A DNA stretch of 64,000 nt from Mycolicibacterium crocinum (GTDB lineage Bacteria > Actinomycetota > Actinomycetes > Mycobacteriales > Mycobacteriaceae). The position numbers were made by a program, and so were the translations under genes. Within the stretch, counting starts at the first letter, position 1. Each line of letters begins with the position of its first letter. Location of the stretch: contig NZ_CP092362.2 in NCBI RefSeq assembly GCF_022370635.2, forward strand, positions 1,612,001 to 1,676,000, given 5' to 3'. This document shows, one piece after another, positions 45,604 through 54,993 of this stretch. The notes under the pieces are model-generated. The model had not been told where the DNA came from. It searched no databases and saw only the letters and a list, made by a program, of their open reading frames with translations.

Positions 45604-48216
45604 CTACCCAGGGCGGCCCAGCAGTGCGGCCAGTTCTTCCCGGGTGTTGGTGCCGGTCTTGGCCATGGCCCGAAAGACGTGGCTCTCGACCGTGCGGACC
45701 GACAGAACCAGACGCTGGGCGATGGCACGGTTGGACAGGCCCTGGGCGATCAACATGACGATCTCGCGTTCACGCTCGGTGAACGGCAGCGGCTCAGCGG
45801 CCTGGCGCAGCGCGGGAGTCACCAGTCCACCGCACCGTTGCGCCAACCCGGTGGCACGGGTGGCGCCGGTGAGAGCGGACCCGCGCTGATCGTGCTTGCG
45901 GTGCGTCAGGGCCGCATGCGCCGCGGCGTCGGCGGCGGCGACCAGGTCACCCAGCTCTTCGAAGGCCTCCGACACCGAAATCAGTTCGCTGCCGTCGCCG
46001 TCGCGCAGCGCCTCGGCGAACCGGGCCGCCAGAGCGGCTCGCGGTCCTTCGACGATCGACTCGAGTTCGCGGAGCCGGGCTGCGCTGCCGCGGTCGCCGA
46101 ACTGGACAGCGATTTGCAGGCACAGTACCTCTGCCCCGAATTGTCCCTTGCCGCAAGCGCGTTCGGCCGCCGACGATGCGATGGCGATCGCCTCGCTGAC
46201 GGCTCCCTGGCCGGCCACCACCCAGGCCCGAGCCAGGCTTACCTCGTAGTCCAGGGATCGAAAGGGTCGGCGCACATCGTCGAGCGCGGCGAGCAGCGCG
46301 GTGGCCTCGGCGGAATCGCCGTGCATCGCCAACGCGGTCACGCGCACGACGTTGTAGCGATATCCCCAGCCCATGCCATGACCGGCAGCCGACAAGCCGA
46401 GCGCGGCTTGTCCCAGCAGTCGGCATGCGATATCGAGCCTCCCTGCGCCCAGCTCGGCCCGGCCTGCCACCGCAGAACCGAGCAATTGAGCTTCGCCGGG
46501 TAAATCGGCGGCTTGCCTGCCGACTTCCGCGGCGACCTCGGCAGCTTCGGTGATCCGGCCCGCGAGCAGCAGCGCCGTCAGGTGGGCGTCGGCGATGTTG
46601 AACCGCATCTGCGGCGCGTCGAAGCGGCGCGTCGCGGCCCGGTATCCGGCACCGGCGTGCGCCTCGGCCTCGTCAACCCGCCCGGCTTCACCGGAAACAA
46701 CCGTCAATGCCCACGCGATCTCGGCCCCGACCACCGGCGGCAAGTCGTCGAGCACGAGTTGATGTGCGGCCTCTACGGCCGACGTCGGGTCGTCGGTCGC
46801 GAACCGGTGCACCACCCGAAAGGCATCGAGATAGCTGCGCGCTTCCGGGGCCGTGACATCGGACTGCATGTCGACGATCTCGATTGCGCGGTCCGGGTCG
46901 CCCAGCGCCCATAGAAGGTTGCTCGCCCGGTGAAAGGCCAGCCTGGCCCGGTCGACGTCGGTGAGCTCACTAGCGGCCATCGCGTCCAGTACGGCGTCGG
47001 CCTCGGCGCCCCGGGATAGCCACGAAAGGGCATGCGCCCGGACGAAATTCGGCTCCGGGCCGGCCCCGGCCGCCATTGCCGCCTCGGCAAGCCGATTCGC
47101 CAGCGGCAGGTCGGCCAGCCACACCGCGCCGTGGGCGGCGCGAACCAGGAGGTCCGCGTCGGGTGCGAGGTCGGACTCGACGCTCAGCGTGGCCCTCTTC
47201 ACCAGTGCCCGAATGTCGTCGGAATCGTCGGTGTCGGCCAACTCGGTGGCGACCAAGCCGCGCAGCCGGCGCAACCGGGTCACCGATGCGCGTCGGCGAC
47301 GTACTTCGCCGTAGATCGGATGGGCCACACGCGCTTGCACACTGGCGCCGGTCGCCTCCAACGAGATCAGGCCGCGGGTTTCGGCCTCTTCGATCGCGGC
47401 CGGGTCCGATATGCGCGTCAGCACAGCCAATTCCAACGGTTCGGCGACAGCCAGCACGTCGATCACGTCACCGACCGAGGTCGCCAACGCGCCGATCCTC
47501 GACTCGACCAAACCGACGAGATCGGCCGGTAACACCGGATCGCCTGCCCACGACCACGTGTCGCGGTGCTGCTCGAGCCGACCGTCTGCGACCTCCTGCT
47601 CGACGATATTGCGCAGGTAGAGCGGGTTGCCATGCGTCAGCTTCCAAAGACGTTGTGCCGAAGCAGGTTCCACGTGACCAGATAGCGTCGCCGCGAGCAG
47701 GGCTGTGGTCTCGTCGAGGGACAGCGGCGCAACGTCGAGCCGCTCGAACCGGCCGGCCGCCCAGATCTCCTGAAGCGCAGCGGGAACCGGCTCACTGTCC
47801 CGAATCGTGACGATGACTTTCGCGGCGTCGCGTTGGACGAGCTGATGCAGGACGAACATGGACAGATCGTCGAGCAGCTGCGCATCGTCGACAGCCACCA
47901 CCACCCCTGCGGGCGAACGCGCGGCCGTCAACGACTCGATCACCCCTCGCACCAGCTGAACTGTCTCGGTGGCACCGCGCTGAGTCCACGCGCTGAACGC
48001 GCCCAACGGAATCGACCGCGCCGAGGAGGCGCCGACGACCCACCGGCCCTCGAACCCTCGGGCTTGCGCAGCGCTCAGCGCTTCCCGGGCGATCCGGGTC
48101 TTGCCGACCCCCGCCCCGCCGGACACGACGATGCCCGACACCTCCGGAGCCGCAATCGCGGACTCGACGGATTTCATCTGCCCGGTGCGGCCAATCAACG
48201 GCCACGCTAAGCGCAC
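45604..48216 (-). CDS. LAL-type LuxR-family ATPase regulator
   Basis: An 870-residue transcription regulator. N-terminal ATPase with Walker A GGAGVGKTRIAREAL and Walker B VVVAVDDAQLLDD; a long helical TPR-like middle; and a C-terminal LuxR HTH (FTEREREIVMLIAQGLSNRA, then SVRTVESHVFRAMAKTG). LAL proteins are usually activators of nearby metabolic genes. Its GTG start is 9 bp after the P450 stop, so it is the last gene of the ferredoxin-reductase-P450 operon; TAGGCT six bases before the start could give it a separate leaderless promoter. The target is inferred to be the P450 operon and/or the acyltransferase. Confidence 0.88.
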   Translation of the reverse strand: MRLAWPLIGRTGQMKSVESAIAAPEVSGIVVSGGAGVGKTRIAREALSAAQARGFEGRWVVGASSARSIPLGAFSAWTQRGATETVQLVRGVIESLTAARSPAGVVVAVDDAQLLDDLSMFVLHQLVQRDAAKVIVTIRDSEPVPAALQEIWAAGRFERLDVAPLSLDETTALLAATLSGHVEPASAQRLWKLTHGNPLYLRNIVEQEVADGRLEQHRDTWSWAGDPVLPADLVGLVESRIGALATSVGDVIDVLAVAEPLELAVLTRISDPAAIEEAETRGLISLEATGASVQARVAHPIYGEVRRRRASVTRLRRLRGLVATELADTDDSDDIRALVKRATLSVESDLAPDADLLVRAAHGAVWLADLPLANRLAEAAMAAGAGPEPNFVRAHALSWLSRGAEADAVLDAMAASELTDVDRARLAFHRASNLLWALGDPDRAIEIVDMQSDVTAPEARSYLDAFRVVHRFATDDPTSAVEAAHQLVLDDLPPVVGAEIAWALTVVSGEAGRVDEAEAHAGAGYRAATRRFDAPQMRFNIADAHLTALLLAGRITEAAEVAAEVGRQAADLPGEAQLLGSAVAGRAELGAGRLDIACRLLGQAALGLSAAGHGMGWGYRYNVVRVTALAMHGDSAEATALLAALDDVRRPFRSLDYEVSLARAWVVAGQGAVSEAIAIASSAAERACGKGQFGAEVLCLQIAVQFGDRGSAARLRELESIVEGPRAALAARFAEALRDGDGSELISVSEAFEELGDLVAAADAAAHAALTHRKHDQRGSALTGATRATGLAQRCGGLVTPALRQAAEPLPFTEREREIVMLIAQGLSNRAIAQRLVLSVRTVESHVFRAMAKTGTNTREELAALLGRPG

Positions 48217-48225
48217 GTCAAAAGC

Positions 48226-49497
48226 CTAATGGCGGTAAACGTCAATCGCCGCGAAATCCACCCAAAGATGTCGCGGCCCGCGGAACACCTGGTTGCGCCG
48301 ATAGGGCGGAGGATCGACGACAAGTCGGGGAGACCGCACCCGCTTGAGGAAGATCTCGAGGGCCACGTTGATCTCCAGGCGCGCCAGCGGTCCGCCGAAA
48401 CAGGTGTGGATGCCGCTGCCAAAGCCGAGGTGTTCGTTGTCCTTTCGCGTCGGATCGAACCGATCGGGGTGGACGAAGCGACGCGGGTCGCGGTTGGCCG
48501 CTGCCCAGACCAGGAACACCGCCGACCCGGCCGGGATGCGGGTTCCACCGATTTCGATGTCCGCGGTGGCCCAGCGGCTCGGGAAGAACTGCACTGCGCC
48601 TTGCAGGCGTTGCACCTCCTCGACGGTGCCCGGGATCAGTTCGGGATTGTTGCGCACCAGCTCCCAAGAACCTTGATTGCGCAGCAATGTCATCACGCAG
48701 TTGCTGATGGTGTTGACCGTGGAGTCGTGGCCGGCGACCAGCAGCAGCTGTGCGTTGGATTCGGCCTCGGCTTTGGACACCGGGCCGTCCGGTCCGTCGT
48801 CGTGCAACGCCGCCGACAGCAATCCCGGTGCCGGTTCACGACTGAGCCGTTCGACCAGATCGTGGACGTAGGAGTTCAACTCGACCATGCTCGAGGCGGC
48901 TTTCGCCGTCGCGGCCCGGCCTTCGTCGGTGTCGCGCTCGGGCCCCACGTCGGCGCCCTGCATGAAGTCGGTGACCCAACCGTGGAACTTGGGCTCGTCG
49001 GCCATCGGCACGCCCAGCACCCGGAAAATCACCGACACCGGGATCGGATATGAGAAGTCGTCGACGACGTCCATGCGGGTGCCACCGCGTGCGGCGACCT
49101 TGTCGAGCAGTTCGTTGGCCAGGTTTGCGATCATCGCCTCCATGCCCGGAATCAGGTCGGGGGTGTGCGGCGGGCCGAAATGGCGCATGAACTGCCGACG
49201 CATCCTGTCGTGGTCGGGCGGGTCGGAGACCAACATGCTCGAGTCGCGGGTCTGTGCGGCTTCCTCGGGCTGGAGCTGCGCCTGCTTCTCCCCGAACAGG
49301 CCCGACGGACTACGGCCGATATCCGAGCTGATCCGCGGATCATGCGCCAGCGCAACAGCTTCGGCGTATCCCGTCACAACGTAGGTTTTCTCCGACACCT
49401 TGGCCACCGGCGTGGCGCGCAGTTCGTCGAAGTAGGGGTAGGGGTTCGCGCGGTTCTCGAACTTCATCGCCTCGGCCCAGGCGGTGGCGGCATCCAT
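48226..49497 (-). CDS. Cytochrome P450
   Basis: A 423-residue soluble bacterial P450. Heme-thiolate motif FGSGIHTCFGGPLAR with C366; I-helix oxygen-binding LVAGHDSTV; K-helix EEVQR (ExxR) and a normal C-helix HDRMRRQF. The substrate is unknown and I cannot assign a CYP family. Third gene of a redox operon, 12 bp after the ferredoxin reductase, with its own ferredoxin first; together they form a self-sufficient class I monooxygenase system. Confidence 0.93.
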   Translation of the reverse strand: MDAATAWAEAMKFENRANPYPYFDELRATPVAKVSEKTYVVTGYAEAVALAHDPRISSDIGRSPSGLFGEKQAQLQPEEAAQTRDSSMLVSDPPDHDRMRRQFMRHFGPPHTPDLIPGMEAMIANLANELLDKVAARGGTRMDVVDDFSYPIPVSVIFRVLGVPMADEPKFHGWVTDFMQGADVGPERDTDEGRAATAKAASSMVELNSYVHDLVERLSREPAPGLLSAALHDDGPDGPVSKAEAESNAQLLLVAGHDSTVNTISNCVMTLLRNQGSWELVRNNPELIPGTVEEVQRLQGAVQFFPSRWATADIEIGGTRIPAGSAVFLVWAAANRDPRRFVHPDRFDPTRKDNEHLGFGSGIHTCFGGPLARLEINVALEIFLKRVRSPRLVVDPPPYRRNQVFRGPRHLWVDFAAIDVYRH

Positions 49498-49509
49498 TGA
49501 GGAGTCTCC

Positions 49510-50910
49510 TTAGGCGCGCGGACGGAACTGGGCGCTGCGGTCGGTGGGGTCATGGCCGGTGAGTACCACATCCGGATTGCCTGCGGGCTCACGCGGATCC
49601 GGGAAGCGAGCGGGCATCGGTTCGGCGTCCGCAGGCCGGTCGTAGCCCGGCGGCGGCGGTGGGAACGGCGCGGACTTCTCGATCAGCGAGGCGTAGTAGG
49701 GCAGCCACTTGCCATGGTTGAACGTGACCGCACCGACGATGCGACCGCGCTTGCCGTATGCGGCGGCAAAGCGACGGTCCGCCGGCGAACCCTGTGTGAA
49801 GACGATCTCGTCGCCGAACGAGCACACCCCGACGCTCTTGATGTTGACCCCGAACTGTCCCGACCAGAAGGACGGCAACGGCAGGTGCGGACGACGGCCG
49901 ACCTCCAGGTGAATCATGTTGTTGGCCGCCACCTCGGCACCGAAAACCGCATTGTCCCAATGCTCTTGGGATAGGAACTCGTAGCCGTAGAGCACGTGCG
50001 GTGCCCGTGCGACGTCACCGGCCACGAAGATGTGATCGGTCACCACGCCGTTGATGTCGAAGGCCCGACAGCCGGCGTCGCACGCCACGCCCCACTGCCC
50101 GGCCGCCAGACCCGCGCCGTCGAGCCACTCCACGTTGCGGATCGAACCGAGCGAGGCCACCACCACGTCGACGTCGAGGTCGGTGCCATCAGAGAGGTGG
50201 GCCGAGCGCACGTGTCCGGTGCTGTCGCCGGACAGGTCTTCCACCGCGACACCGGTGCGCAGATCGACGCCCGCGTCGCGCATCATGCCGGCGGCGATAT
50301 CGCTGATCACCCCGCCCAGTGCGCCCCGCAGCGGACCCTTACCCCGTTCCGCGACCGTGACGGGCAGGTCGAGATCCCGGCAGACAGAGGCGATCTCGGA
50401 TCCGACGAAGCCCGAGCCGACAACCAGAACCCGTTTTGGGCGACTTCTCAAGGCGGCGGCCAGGCCTGCGGCGTCTTCGACCGTGCGCACCGTGAAGACA
50501 CCCTGGAGCGCGCCCTCGGCGGGGTTGGGCCACGGGCGGGCCCGGGTGCCGGTCGCGATCAGCAACCGGTCGTATCCGACGTCCTCGCCGTTGGCGAGCG
50601 TGACCACGTGGTTGGGCCGGTCCAGGCCGACGGCCGCGACCCCCAACTTCCAGTCGGCGTCGACCCGCCGCAGCCTTGGCAGCTTGGTGTGATCGGCGGG
50701 CACCCAGCCCTTGAGTACCTGTTTCGACAGCGGCGGGCGGTCATAGGGCTCGTGCGGTTCGTCGCCGATGATGGTCAGCGAGCCGTCGAACCCTCTCTCC
50801 CGCAACGCCTCCGCCGCACGCAGGCCCGCCAGTGAGGCGCCCACGATGGCGATACGGCCCTCGGCCCGGAATTTCGCGACCACCTCGTCCAGGTTGTAGG
50901 TACCGATCAT
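49510..50910 (-). CDS. Ferredoxin reductase (FAD/NAD-dependent)
   Basis: A 466-residue putidaredoxin-reductase-like flavoprotein: FAD loop IAIVGASLAGLRAAEALR, EPYDRPPLSK, NAD loop VLVVGSGFVGSEIA, and IFVAGDVARAPHVLYG. It would move electrons from NAD(P)H to the adjacent ferredoxin and on to the P450. An extended Pro-rich C-terminus (PFPPPPPGYDRPADAEP) is longer than usual. ATG 50910 overlaps the ferredoxin stop (ATGA). Confidence 0.9.
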   Translation of the reverse strand: MIGTYNLDEVVAKFRAEGRIAIVGASLAGLRAAEALRERGFDGSLTIIGDEPHEPYDRPPLSKQVLKGWVPADHTKLPRLRRVDADWKLGVAAVGLDRPNHVVTLANGEDVGYDRLLIATGTRARPWPNPAEGALQGVFTVRTVEDAAGLAAALRSRPKRVLVVGSGFVGSEIASVCRDLDLPVTVAERGKGPLRGALGGVISDIAAGMMRDAGVDLRTGVAVEDLSGDSTGHVRSAHLSDGTDLDVDVVVASLGSIRNVEWLDGAGLAAGQWGVACDAGCRAFDINGVVTDHIFVAGDVARAPHVLYGYEFLSQEHWDNAVFGAEVAANNMIHLEVGRRPHLPLPSFWSGQFGVNIKSVGVCSFGDEIVFTQGSPADRRFAAAYGKRGRIVGAVTFNHGKWLPYYASLIEKSAPFPPPPPGYDRPADAEPMPARFPDPREPAGNPDVVLTGHDPTDRSAQFRPRA

Positions 50911-51122
50911 GGCGTCTCGCGATCCGCGGGTGGATCGACCTCGAGGATGATCGCCTGAACCGGGCACGACGCCGCCGCCCGCAGCACCTGCTGGCGTTGC
51001 GAATCGTCCGGGTTGGGGTTGTATGCCAAGGCCTCTTCACCGACCAGCTGGAGAACCTCCGGCGCCAGTGGCACACACTGCGCATAGCCCTGGCACTTGT
51101 TGAGATCGACCACCAGCCGCAT
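50907..51122 (-). CDS. Ferredoxin for P450, 3Fe-4S type with a Tyr-variant motif
   Basis: A 71-residue ferredoxin with three cluster Cys: C10-Q-G-Y13-A-Q-C16 and C53-P. In 3Fe-4S ferredoxins the motif is CxxXxxC...CP, and here the variable middle residue is Tyr instead of the usual His, Ala or similar. Such atypical residues are known in mycobacterial P450 partners and shift the redox potential. First gene of the Fd-reductase-P450 operon, divergent from the broken epoxide hydrolase. Start ATG 51122; a GTG at 51134 is an alternative. Confidence 0.88.
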   Translation of the reverse strand: MRLVVDLNKCQGYAQCVPLAPEVLQLVGEEALAYNPNPDDSQRQQVLRAAASCPVQAIILEVDPPADRETP

Positions 51123-51192
51123 GAGCGCAGACACTAGACCCGCGCATGCCTTGGCTGGTTAATATTCGGTCAACTGATAGGAGGACTGCTCC

Positions 51193-52292
51193 GTGAGCGA
51201 AGTGCGGCCCTTTCGGATCGCGGTATCCGACGACGCCCTGGCCGATCTGCGAGACCGGCTCACGCGCACACGATGGCCCGAGCAGGAGTGTGTCGACGAC
51301 TGGAGCCAGGGCATCCCGCTGGCCTACACCCGGGAGCTGGCGGCGTATTGGGCCGACGAATACGACTGGCGCGAACGTGAGGCGGCGCTGAACCGCTTCG
51401 ACCAGTACGTCACCGAGATCGACGGGCTGGACATCCATTTCATCCATCAGCGGTCCTCGAATCCTGACGCGCTGCCGCTGATCATCACGCACGGCTGGCC
51501 CGGCTCGGTGGTCGAATTCACCAAGGTGATCGAACCGCTGACCGACGATTTCCACGTGGTGTGTCCGTCGCTGCCCGGCTACGGGTTCTCGGCCAAACCG
51601 ACGACGACGGGCTGGGGGATCGAGAAGATCGCGCAGGCGTGGGACACGCTGATGGCCAGGCTGGGCTATGAGCGCTACGGCGCGCAGGGCGGTGACTGGG
51701 GTGCGGCGGTGACCACGCAGATCGGCCGCAACGGTGGCAGGTGCATCGCCATCCACACGAACATGCCCGTGGCCTTTCCCAGCGGCCCGCTGGACACTCC
51801 ACGCCGGAGGAGAAGGACGCGCTTGCCGCGGGGGAGTTCTACGCGAAATGGGACTCCGGCTACTCCAAGCAACAGTCCACCCGCCCGCAGACGCTCGGCT
51901 ACGGGTTGGCCGACTCCCCGGTCGGGCAACTGGCCTGGATCGTCGAGAAATTCTGGGCCTGGACCGACTGCGACGGGCACCCCGAGAATGCGTTGACCCG
52001 CGACGAGCTTCTCGACAACGTGATGTTGTACTGGGTCAACAACGCGGCGGCGTCCTCAGCCCGCCTCTACTGGGAGAGCTTCCGGTTCTTCGGCGCGCAG
52101 GGCAGAGTCGAGGTGCCCACCGGAATCGCGCGGTTCCCGAAGGAGATCATGCGTCCGCCGCGCAGCTGGTGCGAGAACAGCTACAACGTCACTCGCTGGA
52201 CGGACATGCCGCGCGGCGGTCACTTCGGTGCGTTCGAGCAGCCTGAATTGTTCGTCGACGACGTCCGGGCTTTCTTCGCAGGAGTGACCTAG
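51193..52292 (+). pseudogene. Epoxide hydrolase, frameshifted
   Basis: Two frames together encode one epoxide hydrolase of the EHN plus alpha/beta-hydrolase type. Frame 1 from GTG 51193 (AGGAGG eight bases upstream) gives the N-terminal domain, HGWPGS and the nucleophile region GAQGGDWGAAV. After PVAFPSGPLD near 51793-51798 the protein continues only in another frame (STPEEKDALAAGEFYAKW onward) to the catalytic-His region RGGHFGAFEQPELF and the stop at 52292. One missing base explains it. No slippery heptamer is visible, so programmed shifting is unlikely; it is a recent pseudogene or a sequencing error. Confidence 0.85.
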
Positions 52293-52939
52293 CGGCGGCC
52301 GGCCGCCTCGGCCAGCACCGCCGGGATGCCCGGCACCCGCACGATGGCGTCGAGCAGGGCGTGGGCGCCGGAATCGGCGAGGTGATCGGCGTCGATCGAC
52401 GGGTCGAGAACGCGCTGGCGGCACAATTCGAAGGTGAAGGCCAGCCAGGCGTAGACGATGGCCCGCAGGTCACGCTCGACCTTGGAGTCCAGATCGCCCT
52501 GCACCACGTCGGTGATCGCGGCCATGATCCGCTGCATCTGGCGTTCGTTGTCGGTGTCGTCGATGCCGCGCAGCACCGGGTCGGTGCGTCCCATCCCAAT
52601 GTAGGCCGCCCACGCGCCGTGCGGATGCCGCTCGTCGTAGCGGATGTAGGCAACGACGCCGGCCCGCAGCCGCTCGAAGAGGGTCTCGCCCTGGGCTGCC
52701 AGGGTGTTGGTGGCCTCGAACAGCCGCTCGGTCTCGGCGCGCACCACGGCGGCGAAGAACGCCCGCTTGTCCGGGAAGTAGTGATACATCAGTGCCCGCG
52801 AGACCCCGGCGCGTTCCGCGATCTCGTCGATGCGGACCTCGTCGTACGGACGCTGCCCGAACACCTCGGCGCCCAGCGCGAGGAGCTCGCTGCGCCGGTC
52901 TTCGGGCGACAGGCGTCGGCGGGCGGGGGAGTCCGGCAT
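52289..52939 (-). CDS. TetR-family transcriptional regulator
   Basis: A 216-residue repressor: N-terminal HTH (IDEIAERAGVSRALMYHYFP, then DKRAFFAAVV) and a helical ligand-binding C-terminal domain. It overlaps the end of the epoxide hydrolase by 4 bp. On its strand TAGTAT lies six bases before the ATG, a clear leaderless arrangement. Its place between the lhr side and the lysine genes suggests the equivalent of Rv3295, from memory, and marks the return to conserved core. Ligand and targets unknown. Confidence 0.85.
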   Translation of the reverse strand: MPDSPARRRLSPEDRRSELLALGAEVFGQRPYDEVRIDEIAERAGVSRALMYHYFPDKRAFFAAVVRAETERLFEATNTLAAQGETLFERLRAGVVAYIRYDERHPHGAWAAYIGMGRTDPVLRGIDDTDNERQMQRIMAAITDVVQGDLDSKVERDLRAIVYAWLAFTFELCRQRVLDPSIDADHLADSGAHALLDAIVRVPGIPAVLAEAAGRR

Positions 52940-52951
52940 GCGGACATACTA
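52940..52951 (-). promoter_or_regulatory. Leaderless -10 element for the tetR gene
   Basis: TAGTAT (52946-52951, minus strand) is six bases before the tetR ATG at 52939. No Shine-Dalgarno sequence is present in the gap. Confidence 0.45.
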
Positions 52952-52993
52952 GTTGGCACATGTACAACAGGTTCTGGCGAATGAAGGAGTTCG

Positions 52994-53440
52994 ATGATCA
53001 GCGACGACATGCGTCAGCGTCGGCTCGACGTGATCAAGGAACACATGGACACCGAGGTGACCAAGGAGTTCGACCGGACCCTGGCGACCTTCAACGGCCA
53101 CCCGCGCTACGAGATCGTCCCGACCAAACAGGTCTTCGACGGTGACGACGAAGTCATGACCTACTACCTCACCACGCGCACCGCGTTTCCCGACCAGCGC
53201 CATGAGAACGCCCGCTTCCACGTCACCGATGACGCGGTGATCGTCGAGTTCGACCTGCTGGGAACCAATCTCGGCGAGTTCTACGGGCTGCCGCCGACGG
53301 GCAAGGCATTCCGGGTGCCAGTCATCGCGGTGTTTTCCTTCGAGGGCGATCGAATCACCAACGAGCGCATCTACTTTGACGCCGCCACCCTGGTCAACCA
53401 GATCGGCCGCAGCGAGCTGCTCAGCCTGCTCGGCGGTTAA
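52994..53440 (+). CDS. SnoaL/NTF2-like fold protein
   Basis: A 148-residue single-domain protein that fits the SnoaL-like polyketide cyclase/NTF2 cone fold: an N-terminal helix pair (RQRRLDVIKEHMDTEV), then YEIVPTKQVFDGDDEV, VFSFEGDRITNERIYFD and a C-terminal strand. Conserved Asp/His positions that could act in acid-base chemistry are present, but no substrate can be named. AAGGAG lies seven bases before the ATG. Convergent with the dehydrogenase gene, overlapping by 4 bp. Confidence 0.75.
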   Translation: MISDDMRQRRLDVIKEHMDTEVTKEFDRTLATFNGHPRYEIVPTKQVFDGDDEVMTYYLTTRTAFPDQRHENARFHVTDDAVIVEFDLLGTNLGEFYGLPPTGKAFRVPVIAVFSFEGDRITNERIYFDAATLVNQIGRSELLSLLGG

Positions 53441-54993
53441 CCGAAGTGCACGCCCTGGGCCAGAGGTAGCTCCGAGGAGTAGTTGACGGTGTTGGTGGCC
53501 CGGCGCATGTAGGCCTTCCACGAATCCGACCCCGACTCGCGACCACCACCGGTCTGCTTCTCGCCACCGAACGCCCCGCCGATCTCGGCGCCAGAGGTGC
53601 CGATGTTCACGTTGGCGATACCGCAGTCCGACCCGTCGGCGGCCAGAAAGCGTTCGGCCTCCCGAACGTCGGTGGTGAAGATCGCCGACGAGAGTCCCTG
53701 CGGGACGGCATTGTTCAGCTCGATCGCCTCGTCGAGCGTGTCGTAGGTCAGCACGTAGAGGATGGGCGCGAACGTCTCGTGGTGAACGACCTCGGTCTGG
53801 GCGGGCATCCGCACCACCGCCGGCGTGACGTAGAAGGCCTCCGTCGCATCCTCACCGCCGACGTGTACGCGCTCGCCGCCGATGACCTCGCCGCCGTCGG
53901 CGCGGGCCTGTTCCAGGGCGCGGACCATATCTCGATACGCGGTTTCGTGGATCAGCGGCCCGACGAGCGTTCCCTCGGCTGCCGGATCACCGATCGGGAG
54001 GGTGCGGTAGGCGGCGGTGATCCGCTCGACGAGGGTGTCGGCCACCGAGGTGTGTGCGATCAACCGGCGCAACGTGGTGCAGCGCTGACCCGCGGTACCC
54101 GCCGCCGAGAAGACGATGCCTCGCACCGCCAAATCCAGATCAGCAGAAGGGGTTACGACGGCGGCGTTGTTGCCGCCGAGTTCCAGCAGTACCCGCCCGA
54201 AGCGCTCGGCCACCCGCGGACCGACCTGTCGGCCCATCCGCACCGAGCCGGTCGCCGACACCAACGCCACCCGGGCATCGTCAACGAGTGCCTCGCCCAC
54301 CTCGCGGCCGCCCACCACCAGCCGGCTCACCGTGGCCGGTGCACCGACGTCGGCGGCGGCCCGCTCGATGAGCGCCTGACAGGCGATCGCCGTCAGCGGG
54401 GTGAGTTCCGAGGGCTTCCACACCACGGTGTCCCCGCACACCAGCGCGACCGCGGTATTCCACGCCCACACCGCGACCGGGAAGTTGAACGCGGTGACGA
54501 CGCCGACCACACCCAGGGGATGCCAGGTCTCCATCAGCCGGTGTCCCGGGCGCTCGGAGGCGATGGTGCGTCCGTAGAGCTGGCGGGAGAGCCCGACGGC
54601 GAAATCGCAGATGTCGATCATCTCCTGGACCTCCCCGAGGGCCTCGGAGGTGATCTTGCCCGCCTCGATCGTGACCAGGGTGGCCAGGTCGGCCTTGTGC
54701 TCGCGCAGCAACTCGCCGAGCCGGGCCACGAGCTGGCCACGAACCGGGGCGGGGGTGGTTCGCCAGGACGAAAATGCCTGCACCGCTTCGGCAATCGCGG
54801 CCTGCGTCTGCTCCGGTGTGGCTTCTGGGACGGTGAACAGGATGTCGCCGGTCACCGGTGTGCTGGCGGGCAATCCCGGCCCGCCGGGCTCGGCGAGATC
54901 GGCGGGCGCACCGATGGCGGCGAAGGCCGCACGCACGGCCGCGCGCAGGTCCGCGGCGGTGGGCAACGAAGTGGTGGTGGTCGTGGTGCTCAT
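53437..54993 (-). CDS. pcd: Alpha-aminoadipic semialdehyde / piperideine-6-carboxylate dehydrogenase
   Basis: A 518-residue NAD-dependent aldehyde dehydrogenase of the ALDH7 type. Catalytic Cys in GTAGQRCTTLRR, general-base Glu in VLLELGGNNAAV, cofactor stretch VTAFNFPVAVWAWN. It oxidises aminoadipic semialdehyde, the product of Lat, to aminoadipate. Equivalent to Rv3293 by type and position, from memory. ATG 54993 overlaps the stop of the HglS-like gene (ATGA), so both are one transcript. Confidence 0.88.
   Translation of the reverse strand: MSTTTTTTSLPTAADLRAAVRAAFAAIGAPADLAEPGGPGLPASTPVTGDILFTVPEATPEQTQAAIAEAVQAFSSWRTTPAPVRGQLVARLGELLREHKADLATLVTIEAGKITSEALGEVQEMIDICDFAVGLSRQLYGRTIASERPGHRLMETWHPLGVVGVVTAFNFPVAVWAWNTAVALVCGDTVVWKPSELTPLTAIACQALIERAAADVGAPATVSRLVVGGREVGEALVDDARVALVSATGSVRMGRQVGPRVAERFGRVLLELGGNNAAVVTPSADLDLAVRGIVFSAAGTAGQRCTTLRRLIAHTSVADTLVERITAAYRTLPIGDPAAEGTLVGPLIHETAYRDMVRALEQARADGGEVIGGERVHVGGEDATEAFYVTPAVVRMPAQTEVVHHETFAPILYVLTYDTLDEAIELNNAVPQGLSSAIFTTDVREAERFLAADGSDCGIANVNIGTSGAEIGGAFGGEKQTGGGRESGSDSWKAYMRRATNTVNYSSELPLAQGVHFG

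Noticed and set aside
51780..51800. Programmed frameshift in the epoxide hydrolase
   Set aside because: No slippery heptamer or downstream structure at the junction; a plain one-base loss explains the data.
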